DNA of 64,000 nucleotides from contig CAJNDS010002291.1 in NCBI GenBank assembly GCA_905221605.1, positions 1 through 64,000 on the forward strand. The letters are read 5' to 3'. Both the position numbers and the translations under genes were made by a program. The notes under the pieces are model-generated. The model did not search any database. It saw only the letters and a program-made list of their open reading frames with translations, and was not told where the DNA came from. Source of the DNA: Symbiodinium natans. Lineage: Eukaryota; Sar; Dinophyceae; Suessiales; Symbiodiniaceae. This document shows, piece by piece, positions 58,941 through 64,000 of the stretch (the stretch's first letter is position 1; every line of letters begins with the position of its first letter).

Positions 58941-61900
58941 TATCAGCATAAATATATATTTATATATTTATGTCGATATATATACACATATGTATATATA
59001 TATATATGTTTGGGGATGGTTTATGGTAGAGTGTTGGTTGGTTTATGGCTGCGGGTTTCTCGCACAGGATGCCCAAGGTTAGGCTTTAGGGTTTAGGGTT
59101 TAGGGTTTGGCGCTTGGATTGAGGGTTTTACGGCTGAGTGTTTAGGGTTTAGGGCTGGGGTTTCGGGTTTACAGGGCTTGGAGGCATGGCATGGGCCTTA
59201 AATGAGGGTTTAGGGTTTAGGGTCCGCCGACCCTGGCGGCGTGTTGGATGGGAAAAGGAGCTCTTTCCCTCCCCCCCAAAACGCGGGCGGGGGGTAGGGG
59301 GGGGTCCCCGGCAGCTTTTCCATGGAGGGCCAGACCACCCACACGGCATAAACTCACGGAGCATAGGCGGCTTCGCGCAGGACGTAGGGGCTGTTTGGGC
59401 CCCTACCCCCCCCCTACCCCCCCCCTACCCCCCCCCCTCCCCCCCCCCTCCCCCCCCTCCCCCCCCCCTCCCCACCCCCCCCCCCCCCCCCCCTACCCCC
59501 CCCCACCAATTTTGGCATCCGAACGCGTTTAAACCTTTCAACTATGCTCCAGCGGGGTCGGCGGCTTGAGCCGGAGGCTCTTAAATGTTTAGGGTTTAGG
59601 GTTTAGGGTTTAGGGTGAGAATGGCAGCGCCCACAACATCGCCTTAAATGCAAAACAAACGGTCTTGGCTTCAGGGCCTAAGGTCTATGGTTCCCGTTTG
59701 CCATCCTACGGAATCTATGAGGGACCCCAAACCCAAAACCCTAAACCCTAAACCCTAAACCCTAAACCGATGAGGGAACCTCATCCCTGATAGAAGAACT
59801 GTGCGACGAAGCGAATGACCAGACAAGAGCTTTCCGCCGTGGGGCGTCCAGACCCGGTTTCGGGTTTAGGGTTTGGGTTTAGGGTTTAGGGATATTATTA
59901 AACTAGACCCGGGAGTAACTTAGGAAAGCAAAGGGTACCCTTTTTGGTCCTAGCCTAAACCCTAAACCCTAAACCCTAAACCCTAAACCCTAAACCCTAA
60001 ACCCTAAACCCTAAACCCTAAACCCTAAACCCTAAACCCTAAACCCTAAACCCTAAACCCTAAACCCTAAACCCTAAACCCTAAACCCTAAACCCTAAAC
60101 CCTAAACCCTAAACCCTAAACCCTAAACCCTAAACCCTAAACCCTAAACCCTAAACCCTAAACCCTAAACCCTAAACCCTAAACCCTAAACCCGAATCCA
60201 TCCTCCAACCAAGATCGTGAGCTCCAAAACCCCCCGAACCTGAAGCAGCCCGAAGCCCAACCCTAGCTCTTTGCTTTTTCGTCAGTCATAGGAAAGGCAA
60301 ACTGGGCATCCTAAACCCTAAACCCTAAAACCCTAAACCCTAAAACCCTAAAGCCCTAAGACCCTAAAACCCTAAACCCTAAAACCCGAAACCCTAAACC
60401 CTAAACCCTAAACCCCCTCAAAAACTCAAGTTTGGGGGGCCCTGAGTCGCCCCAATGCCCCAAACCCTGCTACCGGCTTAGTTTGTCGCAGGGCTTCGGG
60501 CTGTATCAAAGCACGACTCTGCGGCTACTCAACTAACAGTTATGTGTTGCTGATACATATCATGCAAATATCTTAATTAAGTATAAATATATATGTATAT
60601 AAATATATACAATGTACGCATATGGCTGTTTTCACACGCGTGTACTTCCCCCTCCCAACCCGAGAGCTGCCATGATGGTCTCAGCGCTGCACGATCTGAC
60701 CTCCGTGTCCAGGATTTACCTCGATGTTGTGGACCTTCGGCTCTAGACCCTACCCTTTCTGGATCAAAGGGTCTTACAAGGGGACCCAAAACGCAAAAAA
60801 AAGGGGGTTTCACCCGCATTTATACTTCCAGGGGCACCAATCAGGTTGTGAGATCCCTTAGGGACACAATGGGTTTAGAGCACGTGCTTTCGGATGAGGA
60901 TGTAGGGTTGAGGGGGTCTGGGTCTCGTTGGGCCGTGGGTTCAGGGAGTTAGGGTCCAGGGAGTTCGGGTTTGGGTTTATGGCTTAGGGTTCCTTGTCAC
61001 CATGCACTGACCAGGCAAAAGATGTCAGGCACGGACCATGGTGCCAAGCGGAACCTGCGCGAAGTCTTCGGTCACTTGTTTCGCTTGGATTTATATCGGG
61101 CGCTCGAGGTTTACTACTATTTGCTCAAGGACTCAAGAACCCCCCCCCCACCCCAACAAGAAGAACTAGTAACAAACTAAGTAATATTTCAAGAATAATT
61201 TTCCTTTATAAGGGCAATATAGGGACTGTTGCTTGTTTGTTTGTTTGTTGGGTGGTCTTAAGCAAATGGTAGAAAGGGTTGGCCTTTAGGGTTTATAGGG
61301 CTTAGGGTGCTCGGTTTAGGGTTGCAGGGTTTAGAGTTCAAGGCTTCTGCTAGAAGATTGGACCTGGACCTCTCCACTGGAGAAACTTGCATTACCTCTG
61401 GTGCTCGGGTTTAGGGTTTAGGGTTTAGGGTTTAGGGTTTAGGGTTTAGGGTTTAGGGTAGCACAAGGTGTCCCGACCGCTCTTCAATGCGCATCCTTCA
61501 ACTCTCATCTTGCACCTGGCTGGTAAACTCTAGTAGTATCGTTTGGGATTTTCCCCCTTAGACTAAACAGTCCTGAATAGGGACTATCATAGGGCGTACT
61601 ATATAATCCCCACTAAGGACTGCTAGGTATAAGGGGGAACATCCCAAGCTTCGCATTCCGAAGCCCTGAGCCTTGTCCAGCGGCACGGCGTTGCCCACAA
61701 AGATGGGGGCATCCGCCGAGGAGATCACCTGACCGCAATGCTGAGGATGACAGAAAAGGAACCCGAAGCCCTAAACCCTAAATCCTAAACCCTTTACCCT
61801 AAACCCTAAGCAAAGGATTGCATGTGGGGCTTTGGGTTCAGAGTTGCTGGGGTTTGGCGAGGGGGAGACACAACTCTCTGTCTCTACATTACATATTCAT

Positions 61901-62041
61901 ATACATGTCCACAAATGTATACATACATACATACATACATACATACATACAGACAGACATATATATATATATATATGTAGATATATTATGCAAATATACA
62001 TATACATATACATATCTATATATATATATGTATGTATGTGA

Positions 62042-62123
<82 letters not shown>

Positions 62124-63492
62124 ATATATATAATATCTATTTATGTATTGAGCGCCAATCGCACGCAGGCACACGCAGCTAGACAGAGGGGTGCCCACCG
62201 CACTTATGAAGACATGCTCGCCGCATCTGTGCAATCAGATCGCAGCGCTACTGCAACAGAAGCTCTGGAGCAGTGGTCCTGCCTGCTCCGAGGCACGGGA
62301 TATGAACAGCAACTCAGAAAACAACAGCTTCTAAGATTTCGAGAGCCGTAGCAGTCGTGAAGCTTGCTTGGTACGATGCGCTGCAGTATCCTACAGGTGT
62401 TCTTTCGCAGGCCTCGCAGGAGCCGCTGAAGGAGCGCACTATACTAGGCTCCTTATTGTAGTTTTGAGCCTGGGCTTCCAAACAGGCCCTTTGATACATT
62501 GTTGCCTCAACAGAGCTATGGTAGGTTGTGGTTTCGTACTTCCGCAATAGAGCGCAGCTTGCAGGAAGCCGTCCACAGGACTGGACCCAAAGCTCTAATG
62601 CCTCCTGACCGACAAAGTAGCCCACTGCGTGCAGGATGTAGCGCATCTCTCCATCCTGCGCTGAAGCGACGTACTAGGGCATAGAGTCAGCGTTTGGCAT
62701 GTGGCGGCACTTGCTGAGGAAATGGAGGCCAACAGCAAGGAAAGCAGGCTACCCAAGCAAATGACGAATAAGGGATGTAGTCAGCAATCTCTTCCTGAAG
62801 TGGGGATCGCAAGTGAGTTCGGCCTCATACTTGACCAGGCAAATACGGGCGTTCCGGTACGGGTCGTACTCGATGGTCTGGATTTTGCCGAACCTGATAT
62901 GTGAGATACTACAGGAAGTCGCAATGCCCACCCCCAAAAAACAAACAAGCTCTCTTTCTCTGTTTCCCTCGTGGGGATGGTTTGTGGGGCTAGGCACGTT
63001 CGCCCGCCAATTTCAGGGCCTCTTGGGCGGTGGTGTGGGCCTTAGCGGAAAACTCTCAGCCAGCCTTTCACTAGCCAAGCTTTCTCTCTCTTTCTCTCTT
63101 TCTCTCTTTCTCTCTTTCTCTCTTTCTCTCTTTCTCTCTTTCTCTCTTTCTCTCTTTCTCTCTTTCTCTCTTTCTCTCTTTCTCTCTTTCTCTCTTTCTC
63201 TCTTTCTCTCTTTCTCTCTTTCTCTCTTTCTCTCTTTCTCTCTTTCTCTCTTTCTCTCTTTCTCTCTTTCTCTCTTTCTCTCTTTCTCTCTTTCTCTCTT
63301 TCTCTCTCTCTCTCTCTCGCTGTCTCCCTCCCTCCCTCCCTCCCTCTCTCTCAAGGCACTAGCGAAAGCGAAAACCCTCCCAAACCCTTTTGCCAGTGGT
63401 GCAAACCCCAAACCCGCAACCCCAATGAACGAAGACACCGGGGCTGGTGCATGTCCCTCTTGTTTCGCCCGAAGTCGATCACGCGGTACTTC
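52246..63492 (-). CDS. rpl2: ribosomal protein uL2, bacterial/plastid type, 13 or more exons (5' part missing)
   Basis: Large-subunit ribosomal protein uL2, which binds 23S rRNA near the peptidyl-transferase centre; the bacterial type works in an organelle ribosome. Exons, in coding order: 63492-63451, 62893-62824, 62655-62602, 61728-61672, 61054-61037, 60734-60693, 58793-58767, 57987-57937, 56966-56925, 55432-55394, 55091-55000, 53812-53764, 52320-52246. Joined they give 218 residues, the length expected from the YRxIDF motif to the C-terminus. Landmarks in order: [113 protein letters not shown] and a basic tail with FILIHRKKK. The first intron and the one ending at 53813 are phase 2; all others are phase 0. 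Nine donors are GC and three GT. GGGEGRSPIG favours a plastid over a mitochondrial protein (inference). The alignment is to uL2 as known, not to a search. Confidence 0.88.
52582..52655. repeat. TATG microsatellite
   Basis: About 17 units after a threefold CCATGCCCTAGCTGTG repeat. Confidence 0.92.
52977..53180 (-). CDS. ubiquitin-like domain exon inside the last uL2 intron
   Basis: An open frame of 67 codons after acceptor gaagaacag|G, directly downstream in coding sense of the telomeric tract 53191-53285. It reads [19 protein letters not shown] then [13 protein letters not shown], the beta-hairpin and helix pattern of ubiquitin-like folds that in dinoflagellate proteins often precede ankyrin repeats. 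The downstream donor is not fixed and the stop at 52977 may be intronic. Being inside the uL2 intron on the same strand, it may be a nested gene, a gene fragment or a false positive. Confidence 0.45.
   Translation of the reverse strand, partial: GVLRQGDKFGGLPAGRQLTVCGLDGSELQLPLEDDMTVEDLRKSVAGRIDLRLLRGPFGILHTFPCY
53191..53286. repeat. interstitial telomeric tract, 13 CCCTAAA units
   Basis: In the last uL2 intron, directly upstream in coding sense of the ubiquitin-like exon. Confidence 0.94.
53580..53673. mobile_element. MITE family G, copy 3, in a uL2 intron
   Basis: TACCTGGGACCCTCTTTACC..TTTTATGGGTTATACC ... AAAAAAGAGTCCCAATTA. Confidence 0.65.
53764..53812 (-). CDS. rpl2: uL2 exon 12 ([16 protein letters not shown])
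   Basis: Acceptor gtcttgcag|G completes the Arg codon of GGGEGR. PIG...P.T..GK matches the plastid/cyanobacterial pattern PIGxxxPxTPWGK, but the usual PWG is KFG. The donor is taken as CAGAGC|GCTCAG. Confidence 0.78.
53866..54004. mobile_element. MITE family F, copy 4, in a uL2 intron
   Basis: AGGGTTTTGGGGGCTTTTTA..GGGGCCATAAGAAAAAACTA..AACTATTCCGACCCCTGTA; carries an extra internal piece. Confidence 0.55.
54125..54330. repeat. telomeric tract with a TTGAGGG core
   Basis: TTTAGGG units, then about 12 consecutive TTGAGGG units, then TTTAGGG again: one variant amplified inside the tract. In the uL2 intron between exons 11 and 12. Confidence 0.92.
54648..54785. mobile_element. MITE family F, copy 5, in a uL2 intron
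   Basis: ATATAGGGGTCGGACGAATT..TATTCCCTTAGGGCCC ... ATTATTCTGGCCCCTATA; long form with two internal repeats. Confidence 0.6.
55000..55091 (-). CDS. rpl2: uL2 exon 11 ([18 protein letters not shown])
   Basis: Acceptor cacgctag|G, directly after a CCCTAAA-sense tract. It encodes AGKSRHLG and the RGxxxNxxDHxHGGGEG rRNA-contact motif. The family's DHPH is DHAH here. The donor is GGAAG|GCCGAA, phase 2, the same hexamer as exon 2. Confidence 0.92.
55100..55192. repeat. interstitial telomeric tract TTTAGGG/TTTGGGG
   Basis: Within the 302-nt intron between uL2 exons 10 and 11; ends 9 bases from the acceptor cacgctag|G. Confidence 0.92.
55394..55432 (-). CDS. rpl2: uL2 exon 10 ([13 protein letters not shown])
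   Basis: Acceptor ttgtggag|G, donor GGCAAG|GCCGAG. With exon 9 it rebuilds CTIGK-VG...LGK at the same length as bacterial uL2. Telomeric repeats start 12 bases upstream of the exon and about 20 bases downstream. Confidence 0.87.
55444..55600. repeat. interstitial telomeric tract TTTAGGG
   Basis: Intron between uL2 exons 9 and 10, CCCTAAA in coding sense; ends 12 bases from the acceptor of exon 10. Confidence 0.93.
55693..55920. mobile_element. MITE family F, copy 6, host of a family-C insertion
   Basis: TATAGGGGCCTGAATAGATA ... GGGGGCCATAAGGGAATACT..AGTAATTC | family C 55785-55896 | AGTACTTCCCGACCCCTATG. Confidence 0.65.
55785..55896. mobile_element. MITE family C, copy 3, nested in a family-F element
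   Basis: CTAGACCCTGGAGTAACCTA ... GGGCCTACTCCCGGTCCTA. The flanks are the two parts of a family-F element. Inside the uL2 intron between exons 9 and 10. Confidence 0.8.
56925..56966 (-). CDS. rpl2: uL2 exon 9 ([14 protein letters not shown])
   Basis: Acceptor cgtgaag|G, donor GGCAAG|GTTGGG. It matches xRxVxxxCxATIGxVG. A telomeric tract (57006-57072) lies 40 bases upstream in coding sense. Confidence 0.85.
57003..57072. repeat. interstitial telomeric tract, 9-10 TTTAGGG units
   Basis: Intron between uL2 exons 8 and 9, CCCTAAA in coding sense. Confidence 0.93.
57345..57475. mobile_element. MITE family J copy, in a uL2 intron
   Basis: AATGGTCCCTTAATATGGGCCC ... AGGTAAGGGACCGG..AAGGGCCCAT; related left ends at 6.66-6.73 and 23.47-23.52 kb (GGTCCCTTACCTCCTTTAAA). 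Confidence 0.5.
57937..57987 (-). CDS. rpl2: uL2 exon 8 ([17 protein letters not shown])
   Basis: Acceptor gagctcag|G, donor CGAGAG|GCGGCG. It matches the SxxGKYVTLxLPSGE block. It is bordered by telomeric tracts in both flanking introns. Confidence 0.87.
58003..58215. repeat. interstitial telomeric tract, TTTAGGG then TTTGGGG units
   Basis: The same uL2 intron as the tract at 58537, but opposite orientation (CCCTAAA in coding sense); ends 16 bases from the exon 8 acceptor. Confidence 0.93.
58445..58535. mobile_element. MITE family H, copy 2 (right end lost), in a uL2 intron
   Basis: TTGGTAGCCCCGTAACCATT..AAGGGAACCTTGAACCCC..AAACAGGGTA, then a CCCTAAA tract in place of the right end. Confidence 0.55.
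58537..58750. repeat. interstitial telomeric tract, about 30 CCCTAAA units
   Basis: Intron between uL2 exons 7 and 8; TTTAGGG in coding sense. Confidence 0.95.
58767..58793 (-). CDS. rpl2: uL2 exon 7, 27-nt microexon (ARAAGSSAT)
   Basis: Acceptor tgacgttag|G. It encodes ARAAG, which follows GGQ(I/L) in the family. The donor is placed at GCAACT|GCCAGA because that gives the usual spacing to KYVT; other GC donors a few bases away are possible. Telomeric repeats begin about 17 bases downstream. Confidence 0.8.
58880..59012. repeat. TA-rich microsatellite
   Basis: Several palindromic TATATA runs in a uL2 intron. Confidence 0.88.
59903..59953. mobile_element. MITE family C, copy 4, internally deleted
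   Basis: CTAGACCCGGGAGTAACTTA..AAAGGGTACCCTTTTTGGTCCTAG: left half plus the last bases, followed at once by a 250-bp CCCTAAA tract. In the uL2 intron between exons 6 and 7. Confidence 0.6.
59940..60193. repeat. interstitial telomeric tract, about 35 perfect CCCTAAA units
   Basis: The longest and purest tract, in the uL2 intron between exons 6 and 7 (TTTAGGG in coding sense), starting where MITE C copy 4 ends. Confidence 0.95.
60693..60734 (-). CDS. rpl2: uL2 exon 6 ([14 protein letters not shown])
   Basis: Acceptor gccgaag|G, donor CAGATC|GTGCAG. It matches VHNxExxPGxGGQL, a signature of bacterial uL2. Confidence 0.9.
61037..61054 (-). CDS. rpl2: uL2 exon 5, 18-nt microexon (VPLGTM)
   Basis: Acceptor cgcgcag|G, donor ACCATG|GTCCGT. 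It encodes the (I/V)PxGT element that must sit between VPLDK and VHNIE; the six residues give exactly the family's spacing. Confidence 0.75.
61408..61458. repeat. interstitial telomeric tract TTTAGGG
   Basis: Seven units in the uL2 intron between exons 4 and 5. Confidence 0.93.
61542..61648. mobile_element. MITE family A, copy 5, in a uL2 intron
   Basis: TTTGGGATTTTCCCCCTTAGA ... GTATAAGGGGGAACATCCCAA. It starts about 24 bases from the donor of uL2 exon 4. Confidence 0.78.
61672..61728 (-). CDS. rpl2: uL2 exon 4 ([15 protein letters not shown])
   Basis: Acceptor gcggtcag|G, donor GACAAG|GCTCAG. It matches the (D)AxIxxGNxLPL block of uL2. A MITE of family A begins about 24 bases downstream in the intron. 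Confidence 0.87.
62040..62125. repeat. GTATAT microsatellite
   Basis: About 14 GTATAT units, with CATA units at 61915-61955 nearby; in the uL2 intron between exons 3 and 4. Confidence 0.93.
62602..62655 (-). CDS. rpl2: uL2 exon 3 ([18 protein letters not shown])
   Basis: Acceptor gcgcag|G. It continues VKYE with DGEMRYIL, matching the family's DGExRYIL. It ends CAGGAG|GCATTA (GC donor), which keeps the 11-residue spacing G..DAP found in the family. Confidence 0.87.
62824..62893 (-). CDS. rpl2: uL2 exon 2 ([19 protein letters not shown])
   Basis: Acceptor cacatatcag|G. It contains IEYDPYRNA followed by LVKYE, the most conserved N-terminal uL2 segment. It ends TATGAG|GCCGAA (GC donor). The preceding 557-nt intron holds the long TTTCTCTC array. 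Confidence 0.88.
63079..63320. repeat. TTTCTCTC microsatellite, about 30 units
   Basis: 240 bp of pure pyrimidine strand in the first visible uL2 intron. The serine/leucine-rich and arginine/glutamate-rich frames across it are artefacts. Confidence 0.95.
63451..63492 (-). CDS. rpl2: uL2 exon 1 of those seen ([13 protein letters not shown])
   Basis: Acceptor ggcaccag|G. It encodes the conserved YRxIDFxRNK motif and ends GACAT|GCACCAG, a GC donor in phase 2. Choosing this donor restores the usual nine-residue spacing to IEYDP. A GT donor 12 bases further on would add four residues. Confidence 0.8.
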
Positions 63493-63587
63493 CTGGTGCC
63501 AACAGCCCTTCTCCCTCCCCCCCAGCCCCAAGCAACAATCATAAACCCTCAGGCCCTAAGCCCTAAACCCGAAACCCTAAGCTATGA

Positions 63588-63662
63588 TAAGGGAATCCTA
63601 CTATGTGGGGATCTATATGGGAGGGTCCCCTATGTCAATGTTCGGAAACCTTCATGTAGGGC
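63588..63662. mobile_element. MITE family B, copy 7 (partial)
   Basis: TAAGGGAATCCTACTATGTG..GGGTCCCCTATGTCAATG..GGAAACC; the left end is replaced by telomeric variants. Confidence 0.5.
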
Positions 63663-64000
63663 ACGCTTCGGATGCAAGGGCTCCTCGCGTGCTGTTCGCC
63701 GGCCTTCTTATACTTGTGCCCGGACCTCAGCTGGGTTTAGGGTTTAGGGTTTAGAGTTTAGGGTTTCGGGCTTAGGGCTTAGGGCTTAGGGTTTAGGGTC
63801 AGTGTTTCTAGAGGGGCTTTCATGAACGAACCCTGACACTTGGAACCCCCAAACCTAAATGCTGAGGGTGCAGGGTCTGCTAAGTTGATGGTCCACGACC
63901 TAGCCTCAGGCTCTGAGCACCTGCTGCAACACAGAGGGTTCAAAGTAAGACCTGAGCATGCTTGGCTTTGCATGCCGCTCTCTCTCTCTCTCTCTCCTCC

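Noticed and set aside
59611-59642. GDVVGAAIL as a uL2 exon
   Set aside because: Fits the motif loosely, but a far better match ([13 protein letters not shown], 61672-61728) fills that place and the order would be wrong.
61818-62351. Plus-strand 177-codon frame ending [19 protein letters not shown]
   Set aside because: Mostly microsatellite; the protein-like tail is antisense to a uL2 intron and has no partner exon.
62813-63544. Serine/leucine-rich 243-codon frame and its R/E-rich antisense
   Set aside because: The TTTCTCTC microsatellite inside a uL2 intron.
1-64000. tRNA, rRNA, snRNA, spliced-leader or CRISPR sequences
   Set aside because: No convincing match was seen by reading; a covariance-model scan would be needed to exclude small RNAs.

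Overview
Nuclear DNA of a eukaryote, most likely a dinoflagellate or a close alveolate relative. Three observations point there. (1) Plant-type telomere repeats, TTTAGGG/CCCTAAA, occur in both orientations every few hundred bases along the whole window, so this is not one chromosome end. (2) Coding sequence is broken into very short, GC-rich exons scattered among long introns. (3) In the one gene that can be reconstructed by homology, 9 of 12 introns start with GC instead of GT, and 11 of 12 acceptors are followed by G (AG|G). That splice pattern is known from dinoflagellate genomes such as Symbiodinium. The lineage is an inference; no spliced-leader sequence was seen. Long uninterrupted open frames here are almost all repeats read through, so they were not annotated as genes. 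|| Best-supported gene: a bacterial/plastid-type ribosomal protein uL2 (rpl2) on the minus strand. It runs from about 63.5 kb down to 52.25 kb as at least 13 exons of 18-92 nt (218 residues in 11.2 kb). The reading phase is kept across all 12 junctions and the length matches bacterial uL2. Its introns hold telomeric-repeat tracts, MITEs and microsatellites. The N-terminal part, including any targeting sequence, lies outside the window or was not recognised. || Other coding evidence: a membrane-anchored sulfotransferase-like gene (16.4-17.6 kb, minus) divergent from a signal-peptide exon (17.71 kb, plus); a frameshifted EF-hand-like relic (11.1-11.6 kb); a ubiquitin-like exon inside the last uL2 intron (53.0-53.2 kb); a two-exon candidate (21.4-21.7 kb, plus) whose 48-nt intron is made only of telomeric repeats; and several single exon candidates (1.0-2.0, 24.6, 27.9-28.4, 29.4-30.3, 35.1, 37.4, 43.4, 48.8 kb). 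|| Layout: the rest is a mosaic of (a) more than 50 interstitial telomeric tracts, including blocks homogenised to variants; (b) at least ten families of about 80-150 bp terminal-inverted-repeat elements (MITE-like), in several copies each and sometimes nested; (c) minisatellites (19.1-21.0 kb, 38.7-39.75 kb, 47.0-47.2 kb); and (d) microsatellites and homopolymer tracts. No rRNA, tRNA or CRISPR array was recognised.
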